Positions 1-5,530 of a DNA stretch of 5,530 bases are shown piece by piece. Below the pieces are notes generated by a model. It saw only the letters and a program-made list of their open reading frames with translations. It ran no database searches and was not told where the DNA came from. Made by a program: the position numbers and the translations under genes. Position 1 is the first letter of the stretch; every line of letters begins with the position of its first letter. Location: the NCBI GenBank assembly GCA_903868375.1, contig CAIPVD010000078.1, positions 1-5,530 on the forward strand. The letters are read 5' to 3'. Source of the stretch: an uncultured delta proteobacterium (GTDB lineage Bacteria > UBA10199 > GCA-002796325 > 1-14-0-20-49-13).

Positions 1-837
1 TCCCGCGACCGTCAGCTCCGCCACGCTTGTGGCTCCCGCCCTGCAGACAACGATATCCGCCATCTGGTACATCTTTCCCATATCTTCGATGAAGTGAAAC
101 ACCTCTGCGGCAAATCCTCTTGCGCGATACATCGCCAAATACTGGTCCGTATCTGCAAGCCGGCCTATCTGATGGATAATATGCAGGTCGTCTTTCGCGT
201 CCGACAAATAGTCAAGGGCCGCTATCATCTTTTCGTTTATCGTCTTGGCTCCCTGCGAACCACCAAAGGCGAGCACTGTCATGCCGGCATGTTTTACCGG
301 CCTATGCTGACAAGATTCGCGTATCTTTCTCCGAACTGGATTTCCCGATTCGACCACTTTATTTGTGGAAAAATATTTCGCGGATTCATCGAACGTTACG
401 AATACTTTTTTGACAAAATGACCGAGTATCCGGTTCGTAATGCCGGCAATTGCGTTCTGTTCCATTGCGGCAGTTGGAATTCCGGATAGCGCCGCCATTA
501 AAGTTACCGGGCCCGCCGAATATCCGCCAACGCCTATCACCAGCTTAGGCTTCACAACGTGCAGCACGTGCCTCGACTTAAGAAGTGCTGTCGGCAAATG
601 TGCAAGCGTTTTTATCTTCTTTAATAACCCGCCGCCCTTGAACGACGGAACATCCATCGTGATAAGTTCCCACATCGTAAGCGGAATGATGCGAGCCTCC
701 AGCCCCTTTAAGGTGCCGACAAATGTTATCTTGGCAGATGGGTAGCGCGACGATATCTCTTCAGCTACGGCGATAGCCGGAAATAAATGCCCGCCGGTTC
801 CGCCGCCCGCTATCAATATGTTAAGTTCATCTGCCAT
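1..837 (-). CDS. murG: MurG, lipid II synthase (GlcNAc transferase), 3'-truncated by the window edge
   Basis: MurG transfers GlcNAc from UDP-GlcNAc to lipid I, making lipid II on the inner face of the cytoplasmic membrane (GT28 family, GT-B fold). I translated the minus strand from the ATG at 837-835; 279 codons are visible and the frame is open to position 1. Motifs seen, in order: the N-terminal glycine loop GGGTGGH (residues 11-17, with the conserved His17), GVGGYSAGP (102-110), EQNAIAGITNR (126-136), GNPVR (165-169), the second-domain glycine loop GGSQGA (192-197), and RAGATSVAEL (266-275), the conserved UDP-GlcNAc-binding segment with Glu274. Family members are usually about 355-370 residues, so roughly 80-90 C-terminal residues lie beyond the window. 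The start follows the ftsW stop by 2 nt. Only a weak purine stretch (GAAGAG) lies upstream, inside the end of ftsW, so coupling to ftsW translation is likely (inference). No other family fits this motif set. Confidence 0.97.
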   Translation of the reverse strand, partial: MADELNILIAGGGTGGHLFPAIAVAEEISSRYPSAKITFVGTLKGLEARIIPLTMWELITMDVPSFKGGGLLKKIKTLAHLPTALLKSRHVLHVVKPKLVIGVGGYSAGPVTLMAALSGIPTAAMEQNAIAGITNRILGHFVKKVFVTFDESAKYFSTNKVVESGNPVRRKIRESCQHRPVKHAGMTVLAFGGSQGAKTINEKMIAALDYLSDAKDDLHIIHQIGRLADTDQYLAMYRARGFAAEVFHFIEDMGKMYQMADIVVCRAGATSVAELTVAG

Positions 838-839
838 AA

Positions 840-1967
840 TTATTCGCTCTTCGCACATTTGTAGGTCGAAATGTTCAATAACACTCCGGCCGCTATCAGG
901 AACGTCGTCAGAGCGCTTCCGCCGTAACTAATGAACGGAAGCACAAGCCCTTTCGTCGGGAGCAGCCCCATCACAACACAGAAATTGAAAAGCGCCTGAA
1001 CGCCTATGAATATCGCAAGCCCAAACGCCAAGTACCGGCTGAAAAGATCGGGCGCCTTTAGCCCGATAGATATCGCGCGCCAGAAAAAAATCGCAAATAG
1101 GACGATAACTAACGTAACCCCGATAAGCCCCAGCTCTTCGCCAAGAACGGAAAATATAAAATCTGTGTGGGCTTCGGGTAGGTAGAAAAGTTTCTGTTGC
1201 CCTTCTCCTAAACCTCGTCCAAAGATCCCGCCTTCGTTGAAAGAAACGAGCGACTGAATTATCTGAAATCCTGTGCCGTAACGATCGCTCCACGGATTTA
1301 AGAACGCGAGTATTCGGCGCCTTCTGTAGGCAACGTGCGCCACTAGGAAATAGAGCGCGGGAAGGGACGACACCGCCATCGCAACCAGGTACGATATCCT
1401 AACTCCCGCCACGAACATCATAAGGGCGGTTATCGTAGCGAGCATGAACGCGGCGCCCAGATCCTTTTGGACGACGACCATCATTATAAGTACGAGCGCA
1501 ACGGCGGCGTTACTTACAAAACCGATACCGAAGCTCTTTATCCGCGAAGCCTTCTTCTCGAGCGAATAGGCCAAGAAAATCACCAGTGCGAACTTTGCAA
1601 ATTCAGACGGTTGAAACGTGACAGGCCCCAAGCGAACCCAGCGAGATGCGCCGCCCGCCGAACTCTTAAGCCCTGGAATGAACGACAAGACGAGCATTAG
1701 CATAGCAAAGCCTAAGATCGGATAGACCATCTTCTTAAGCCAATGGTACGGAACTTTAGCGGCAACGAAGAGCATGATGAAGCCGACCAGGGCGAAGACG
1801 ATCTCCTTCTTTAGGTAGAAATATCCGTCGCCGGTCCGCTCCATCGCCAGGACCGCGCTCGAGCTATAGACCATCACAACGCCGATCATCACAAGGATGG
1901 CGGTCACGATTATCAAGGGATAATCGAAGTGGGTCCTCTTTACGACTGTGCCGTTATCGTCCATCAT
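840..1967 (-). CDS. ftsW: FtsW, septal SEDS peptidoglycan glycosyltransferase
   Basis: SEDS-family integral membrane enzyme that polymerises lipid II at the division septum together with its class B PBP partner FtsI (not in the window). The protein has 375 residues, within the usual range, and many hydrophobic segments consistent with the family's ten membrane helices. A short cytoplasmic N-terminus (about residues 1-15) precedes the first helix. Motifs: GGASRWVRLGPVTFQPSEFAK (about 105-125), QKDLG (167-171), NPWSDRYGTGFQIIQS (224-239), GRGLGEG (250-256) and PEAHTDFIFSVLGEELG (264-280). Asp269 in the last motif corresponds to the essential SEDS catalytic Asp. NFCVVMGLLPTKG followed by LVLPFISYGGSA (328-352) satisfies the FtsW/RodA/SpoVE signature position by position. 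FtsW is preferred over RodA because of its place between murD and murG. The ATG at 1967-1965 overlaps the murD stop as ATGA. A second in-frame ATG follows immediately at 1964, so the exact first Met is uncertain by one codon. GAGG lies 13 nt upstream, which is long for a Shine-Dalgarno sequence, so re-initiation after murD is plausible. Confidence 0.97.
   Translation of the reverse strand: MMDDNGTVVKRTHFDYPLIIVTAILVMIGVVMVYSSSAVLAMERTGDGYFYLKKEIVFALVGFIMLFVAAKVPYHWLKKMVYPILGFAMLMLVLSFIPGLKSSAGGASRWVRLGPVTFQPSEFAKFALVIFLAYSLEKKASRIKSFGIGFVSNAAVALVLIMMVVVQKDLGAAFMLATITALMMFVAGVRISYLVAMAVSSLPALYFLVAHVAYRRRRILAFLNPWSDRYGTGFQIIQSLVSFNEGGIFGRGLGEGQQKLFYLPEAHTDFIFSVLGEELGLIGVTLVIVLFAIFFWRAISIGLKAPDLFSRYLAFGLAIFIGVQALFNFCVVMGLLPTKGLVLPFISYGGSALTTFLIAAGVLLNISTYKCAKSE
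1964..1967 (-). other. murD/ftsW ATGA stop-start overlap
   Basis: The ftsW ATG (1967-1965) overlaps the murD stop TGA (1966-1964). A second ATG follows at once, so the junction reads ATGATG on the minus strand. The nearest purine-rich site, GAGG, is 13 nt upstream of the first ATG and probably too far for efficient independent initiation, so coupling to murD is likely. Confidence 0.75.
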
Positions 1968-3247
1968 TTAAGTTTCATTACCTCTTCGGCAAAAATGTTT
2001 CCTCTTTCCGCATAGTCGCGGAACATATCCATACTTGCACAAGCGGGAGAAAGCAGCACAACCTCGCCGGCCTTCGCCCGCAAATGCGCTTCCTTTACCG
2101 CTTCCGCCATATCATTCACCATCACGGTTTGGGTCAAATCGACCAAGGCATCTGCAATTATCTTTTTTGCGGCGCCTATAAGTATCAGCGCCTTGACCTT
2201 TTCCTTAACAAGCGGACGAAGCGGGTCGTAACTTCCGCCCTTATCGAGCCCGCCCGCTATTAGTATTACCTTCGAATTAAAACCTTCCAACGACTTGACC
2301 ACCGCGCCTACGTTCGTCCCCTTCGAGTCGTCGTAATACTTAACGCCGTTAAGCTCGCGCACGAACTGGTTACGGTGAGCAAGGCCTTTGAACCGTTCAA
2401 ATACGCGCTGGATCGTTTTTTCATCCACACCGGCGATACTTGTAGCAAGCGCTGCGGCTATCATGTTCTCTTTATTGTGAATGCCAGTGACCTTCGCCCT
2501 GGATAGGTCGATATTTTTCAGTTCGAACTTTTTGTGAACGGAGAATGGAACTCTTGAAGCCTTCACATCGCAGGCAATGCTATTCACAATTGGGTCTTCT
2601 TCATTATATATAAAGAAGTCGCTGCTTGTCTGATTCGCGGCTATCATCGCCTTTGCGGCGATATATTTGTCGTAACTTCCGTACCTATCTAAGTGGTCCG
2701 GAGTTATATTCATCAGCACTGATATATAAGGATGCAGGCTTGGCGTCGTTTCTAACTGATAGCTAGAAACCTCCAAGACCACATATTCCGCTTTTTTAAC
2801 TTCATCCAACATATCAAGTAGCGGCGTCCCTAAATTGCCGCCAACCGCAACGCTCTTTCCAGCCTCTTTAAGGATCTCGCCTATCAGCGTCGTCACCGTC
2901 GATTTTCCGTTCGTACCCGTTATAGCTATGACCTTCGCATCGAAATCGGCCAGCTCCATTTCGCAAACGACCGGAACGCCGCGGTTCTTTGCAACATTAA
3001 TGCCTTCGATCGTTAGCGGCACGCCCGGGCTTACAACAACCACATCCGCCAATTCGAAAACTTCGAGAGGATGAGATCCAAAGTAAATTTTCAGGTCGTG
3101 ATGTTTCCACATCGAAAGGTCGAACGTTTTTTCGGGGCGCGAGTCGGTAACTGTCACACTTGCACCTTGGGCAAGGCAGTGCCTGGCGGCCGCCTGACCC
3201 GATCTGCCAAAGCCTACTATCAAAATGTTTTTACCTTTTATGTTCAT
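1964..3247 (-). CDS. murD: MurD, UDP-N-acetylmuramoyl-L-alanine--D-glutamate ligase
   Basis: Cytoplasmic ATP-dependent Mur ligase that adds D-Glu to UDP-MurNAc-L-Ala. From the ATG at 3247-3245 the protein has 427 residues, slightly shorter than the approximately 440-450 usual. Domain order is visible. The N-terminal UDP-binding domain has GFGRSG (12-17). The central ATPase has P-loop GTNGKST (111-117, Lys115), EVSSYQLE (159-166), NITPDHLDRY (180-189, His185 the metal/ATP-site His) and Lys199 in AAKAMI, the carbamylated-Lys position. The hinge and C-terminal domain have GIHNKEN (256-262), AHRNQF (290-295), DDSKGTNVGA (306-315), GGLDKGG (332-338) and LLSPACASMDMF (398-409). Start choice: the frame stays open upstream to a TTG at 3301, but that would add 18 polar residues, overlap mraY by 58 nt and put extra sequence before the Rossmann-like start. 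The ATG at 3247 gives the usual short leader MNIKGK and an ATGA overlap with the mraY stop. I see no Shine-Dalgarno sequence upstream, which fits translational coupling to mraY. Confidence 0.97.
   Translation of the reverse strand: MNIKGKNILIVGFGRSGQAAARHCLAQGASVTVTDSRPEKTFDLSMWKHHDLKIYFGSHPLEVFELADVVVVSPGVPLTIEGINVAKNRGVPVVCEMELADFDAKVIAITGTNGKSTVTTLIGEILKEAGKSVAVGGNLGTPLLDMLDEVKKAEYVVLEVSSYQLETTPSLHPYISVLMNITPDHLDRYGSYDKYIAAKAMIAANQTSSDFFIYNEEDPIVNSIACDVKASRVPFSVHKKFELKNIDLSRAKVTGIHNKENMIAAALATSIAGVDEKTIQRVFERFKGLAHRNQFVRELNGVKYYDDSKGTNVGAVVKSLEGFNSKVILIAGGLDKGGSYDPLRPLVKEKVKALILIGAAKKIIADALVDLTQTVMVNDMAEAVKEAHLRAKAGEVVLLSPACASMDMFRDYAERGNIFAEEVMKLK
3244..3247 (-). other. mraY/murD ATGA stop-start overlap
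   Basis: On the minus strand ATGA contains the murD start ATG (3247-3245) and the mraY stop TGA (3246-3244). With no recognisable Shine-Dalgarno sequence upstream of this ATG, ribosomes finishing mraY probably re-initiate on murD, tying MurD output to MraY. The overlap is seen directly; coupling is inferred from its known behaviour at such junctions. Confidence 0.8.
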
Positions 3248-4323
3248 CTTAATTTCAACGTTGCGAGGCTTACGAACGCCAGTATCAACGCGATTATCCA
3301 AAAACGGACGATCACCTTCGATTCGTCCCAGCCTTTCAATTCAAAATGATGATGGATCGGCGCCATCTTAAATATTCTTTTCCCCGTCAACTGGAACGAT
3401 ATCACTTGAGTGATAACGGAAACCGTTTCCATCACGAATATGCCGCCGATCAGTATCAGTAAGAGTTCGTTCTTTGTAATGATGGCTATCGAACCCAAGA
3501 CGGCTCCGAGAGGTAGCGAGCCGACGTCGCCCATAAAAATCTCGGCAGGATGCGCGTTGAACCAAAGGAAACCGATAAGCGCCCCGATGATACTACCGCA
3601 AATTATCGTAAGTTCTCCAGCGCCAGGCACAAAAGGCACCGCAAGGTACGATGCCATCTTTAAATTTCCGACCGTGTACGCGAGTATCGCGTAGGCAAAG
3701 AACGAAACGATGGCAGGTACGGCAACAAGCCCGTCCAGCCCGTCGGTCAGATTCACGGCATTCGACGTCCCGACTATCACAAATGTGCCGAGAACCACAT
3801 ACGAGACAACTCCAAGCAGCGGATATACCGATTTGAAGAACGGTACCGCCAAGTGCCGATCGAAGCCTAGCCCATCGAAAAGTATCATGCCGGCTGCAAC
3901 CGCCACGCATACCTGCAGCGGAAATTTATATCGCGCGCGCAGTCCGTGCGAATCGCGCAGTATTACCTTTATATAATCGTCCAAGAAACCGATAATGCCG
4001 AAAGCAAGTGCTATGCCCGTAACGAGAAGGATGTAAGGGTTGTCGAGCCTTGCCCACAAAAGCGTCGAGAAAATTATCCCCGCCCACATTAGAACTCCGC
4101 CCATCGTAGGCGTCTTCCCCTTTTGCAAATGCTTTGCCGGGCCGTCGTTCCTGATGGATTGCCAGAACTGTTTTCGCTGCATGAACGTGATGAGCCACTT
4201 TCCGAAGACGAAGTATATTATCATCGCCGTGAAGAGCGCGCCGAACGTCCTAAAGGTTATGTATTTGAAAACGCCCACCGCCACTATCTTGTCGTACAGC
4301 GGATATAATAAATGATATAGCAT
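3244..4323 (-). CDS. mraY: MraY, phospho-N-acetylmuramoyl-pentapeptide transferase
   Basis: Polytopic inner-membrane enzyme of the PNPT family that transfers phospho-MurNAc-pentapeptide from the UDP precursor to undecaprenyl phosphate, giving lipid I and UMP, the first membrane step of the pathway. At 359 residues it matches the usual 355-365. Motifs: RNDGPAKH (58-65), KTPTMGG (70-76), the Asp-Asp pair in GFLDDYIKV (Asp115-Asp116), NAVNLTDGLDGL (188-199), FNAHPAEIFMGDVGSLPLG (255-273, with the catalytic-site Asp266), and the HHH triad in MAPIHHHFELKGW (320-332, His324-326). Hydrophobic segments between these fit the family's ten membrane helices. The ATG at 4323-4321 is preceded by AAGGA with a 4-nt spacer, the best ribosome binding site in the window. 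The stop TGA overlaps the murD ATG. All catalytic residues expected of the family are present, and I see nothing aberrant. Confidence 0.98.
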   Translation of the reverse strand: MLYHLLYPLYDKIVAVGVFKYITFRTFGALFTAMIIYFVFGKWLITFMQRKQFWQSIRNDGPAKHLQKGKTPTMGGVLMWAGIIFSTLLWARLDNPYILLVTGIALAFGIIGFLDDYIKVILRDSHGLRARYKFPLQVCVAVAAGMILFDGLGFDRHLAVPFFKSVYPLLGVVSYVVLGTFVIVGTSNAVNLTDGLDGLVAVPAIVSFFAYAILAYTVGNLKMASYLAVPFVPGAGELTIICGSIIGALIGFLWFNAHPAEIFMGDVGSLPLGAVLGSIAIITKNELLLILIGGIFVMETVSVITQVISFQLTGKRIFKMAPIHHHFELKGWDESKVIVRFWIIALILAFVSLATLKLR

Positions 4324-4327
4324 ATGT

Positions 4328-4332
4328 TCCTT
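4328..4332 (-). promoter_or_regulatory. Ribosome binding site of mraY (AAGGA)
   Basis: On the minus strand AAGGA sits four bases (ACAT) before the mraY ATG. It is the only clear Shine-Dalgarno sequence among the four starts in the window. mraY is also the only gene separated from its upstream neighbour by more than a few bases. It supports the ATG at 4323 as the mraY start. The spacing is a little shorter than the commonest 5-9 nt. Confidence 0.7.
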
Positions 4333-4336
4333 AAGT

Positions 4337-4360
4337 ACCTAGGTTACTATGTTCCTAGGT
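4337..4360 (-). repeat. Inverted repeat (7-bp stem, 10-nt loop) over the murF stop codon
   Basis: The two arms, ACCTAGG (4337-4343) and CCTAGGT (4354-4360), are perfect reverse complements separated by ten bases. In the transcript this gives a 7-bp stem whose loop contains the murF stop UAG and the following in-frame UAA. Each arm also contains the self-complementary hexamer CCTAGG, so the same bases read as a direct repeat of CCTAGGT. No run of U follows the stem on the transcribed strand, so it does not look like an intrinsic terminator, which would in any case split an essential operon. The stem ends four bases before the mraY Shine-Dalgarno sequence and would leave it free. The structure is seen in the sequence; any role in translation or mRNA stability is inference. 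Confidence 0.5.
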
Positions 4361-5530
4361 CATCCTTTAAAAATTCCGAAATCTGTTCCATCTTCATTCC
4401 GCGCGAACCCTTTACCAAAATGACATCTCCGGTATTCAGATCGGACAACACCTTCTTTTTAAGTTCTTCGAAATCGTTCATAACTACGGCATTCAAACCC
4501 TTCTCTTTCGCGCCAATTGCAACATCGTTTGCGTACTCGCCTATCACGAACAATTTGTTCACGCCGAATTCCGCCGCGTTCTTTCCAAGCTCTTTGTGCT
4601 TTTCGGCAGACGCCTCTCCAAGTTCTAACATATCTCCAAGGACTGCCACGAACTTACCCGCGCGCTTTGCAGCTCCAACGGTACGGAGCGCCGCATACAT
4701 AGAAGACGGATTGGCGTTATAACAATCGTTCACAAGCTGGACTCCGTTTAGTAGCTGAACGCGCTCCATCCTCATTTTCATCGCTGAAAATTTTTCTATC
4801 CCTGGTATCATCATCGGAACGGGCATACCCGCGGCAACGCCGGTTGCAATCGCCGCAAGAGCGTTCATCACGTTGTGAACGCCCGGCACCGGCAGCTCCA
4901 GGAAATATTCCCTTCCTTTATATAATAAGGTCATATCGACCTTTGCTAATCCTTCGCTCGTCATGTGGCCGAACTGAATATCGCAGCCGTTCTGCATACC
5001 GAATGTTATCTTCTTTCCGGAAAACCCTGCCGCAAGCTTCACGGCCCAGGGGTCTTCGGCGTTCACGATGATCGTTCCGTTCTTATCCATCGCATCGAAA
5101 AGCTCGCCCTTCGCCTTGGCAACGTTTTCTACCGTGTGAAGTTTTTCCAAATGCGCAGGATTCACGTTCGTGATGAGCCCTATCTGCGGATCCGCTATCT
5201 TGGCTAATTTAAATATTTCGCCAGGCGCGTTCATCCCCATCTCCAGCACCGCCACTTCATCTTTTTCGCCGATACGCATCACCTGAAGTGGCAGACCGAT
5301 CAAATTATTAAAGTTCCCTTCGGTCTTCACTACTTTTCGTGTCGTGGATATGCCGGCGCTTATCATCTCCTTCGTCGTCGATTTTCCGTTGGAACCGGTT
5401 ATCGCGATAATAATTGCGCTGCACTTCTTTCGCCATGAGCTTGCTATGGCGCCAAGCGAATCGACGGTGTCTTCGACCTGAAGAAGCCATTTGTCTGACT
5501 TTATGTTCGGAACTTTGAATCCTGCCTGCA
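4347..5530 (-). CDS. murF: MurF, UDP-MurNAc-tripeptide--D-alanyl-D-alanine ligase, 5'-truncated by the window edge
   Basis: Cytoplasmic Mur ligase that adds D-Ala-D-Ala to the UDP-MurNAc-tripeptide, finishing the soluble pentapeptide precursor. The frame is open from the window edge (first whole codon at 5528), giving 393 visible residues; MurF is usually about 450-460, so the N-terminal UDP-binding domain is mostly outside. The first in-frame ATG, at 5366, lies after the P-loop and cannot be the real start. Motifs in visible numbering: P-loop AITGSNGKSTTKEM (42-55, Lys49), TEGNFNNLIGLPL (69-81), AVLEMGMNAPGEI (93-105), ITNVNPAHLEKL (119-130), AKAKGELF (137-144, Lys140 at the carbamylated-Lys position), VNAEDPWA (155-162), VHNVMNALAA (217-226), LVNDCYNANPSSM (265-277), VLGDMLELGEAS (296-307) and ILVKGSRGMKME (370-381). 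The NPAHLE, YNANP and KGSRGMKME motifs identify MurF rather than MurE or MurC. The stop TAG is followed directly by an in-frame TAA. Confidence 0.97.
   Translation of the reverse strand, partial: QAGFKVPNIKSDKWLLQVEDTVDSLGAIASSWRKKCSAIIIAITGSNGKSTTKEMISAGISTTRKVVKTEGNFNNLIGLPLQVMRIGEKDEVAVLEMGMNAPGEIFKLAKIADPQIGLITNVNPAHLEKLHTVENVAKAKGELFDAMDKNGTIIVNAEDPWAVKLAAGFSGKKITFGMQNGCDIQFGHMTSEGLAKVDMTLLYKGREYFLELPVPGVHNVMNALAAIATGVAAGMPVPMMIPGIEKFSAMKMRMERVQLLNGVQLVNDCYNANPSSMYAALRTVGAAKRAGKFVAVLGDMLELGEASAEKHKELGKNAAEFGVNKLFVIGEYANDVAIGAKEKGLNAVVMNDFEELKKKVLSDLNTGDVILVKGSRGMKMEQISEFLKDDLGT

Noticed and set aside
94..489. 131-codon open frame on the plus strand
   Set aside because: It lies entirely antisense to murG, whose motifs are continuous through the region. 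Its translation is Cys/Arg-rich with no recognisable domain, so it is a shadow frame.
928..1293. 121-codon minus-strand frame inside ftsW
   Set aside because: It is an out-of-frame reading of the ftsW region that encodes the PEAHTDF catalytic loop. The translation is Arg-rich without a recognisable domain.
3185..3194. Perfect 10-bp palindrome GGCGGCCGCC inside murD
   Set aside because: It is fully explained by Ala-Ala-Arg codons in the conserved helix after GFGRSG. It is short, has no partner elsewhere and no sign of a function.
3244..3301. Extra 18 residues on MurD from a TTG start
   Set aside because: This rests only on an open frame inside mraY. The ATG at 3247 fits the family N-terminus and the operon's overlap pattern.
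4337..4360. Intrinsic terminator between murF and mraY
   Set aside because: The stem is only 7 bp with a 10-nt loop, and no U tract follows on the transcribed strand. Stopping here would also cut off essential downstream genes.
4324..4722. 132-codon plus-strand open frame starting back to back with the mraY start
   Set aside because: It runs antisense through the spacer and the murF C-terminal domain. Its low-complexity Ser/Phe/Pro-rich translation is what the complement of murF codons gives, and no ribosome binding site or promoter is evident.
5308..5490. 60-codon minus-strand frame near the right edge
   Set aside because: It overlaps the murF P-loop region in another frame. The murF frame there carries the conserved ATP-binding motif, so this is a shadow.

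Overview
The window is a five-gene stretch of a bacterial dcw (division and cell wall) cluster, transcribed entirely from the minus strand. In transcription order, from high to low coordinates, it reads murF (5' end cut by the window), mraY, murD, ftsW, murG (3' end cut by the window). This is the canonical dcw order. All five reading frames are intact, with no frameshift, internal stop or insertion. Each gene carries the diagnostic motifs of its family.

Layout: murF occupies 4347-5530 and its P-loop is present near the right edge. A 23-nt spacer, the only notable non-coding stretch, separates it from mraY (3244-4323) and holds a small inverted repeat and the clearest Shine-Dalgarno sequence in the window. 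mraY and murD (1964-3247) overlap by the four bases ATGA, and so do murD and ftsW (840-1967). ftsW and murG (1-837) are 2 nt apart. No gap exceeds 25 bases, and I see no internal promoter, terminator, tRNA, CRISPR or mobile element. The genes look like one polycistronic, translationally coupled unit whose promoter and terminator lie outside the window.

Function: MurD adds D-Glu and MurF adds D-Ala-D-Ala to build cytoplasmic UDP-MurNAc-pentapeptide. MraY transfers phospho-MurNAc-pentapeptide to undecaprenyl phosphate, giving lipid I. MurG adds GlcNAc to give lipid II. FtsW is the SEDS glycosyltransferase that polymerises lipid II at the division septum.

Organism: a peptidoglycan-making bacterium. 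The MraY N-terminus (MLYHLLYPL, then a FKYITFRT-like stretch) and the murF-mraY-murD-ftsW-murG order resemble Gram-negative proteobacterial clusters, perhaps deltaproteobacteria-like or a related uncultured lineage. That placement is from memory of family sequences and is low confidence. I found no undescribed system here. The window is conserved core genome, and the findings concern gene junctions, a start-site correction and small sequence details.
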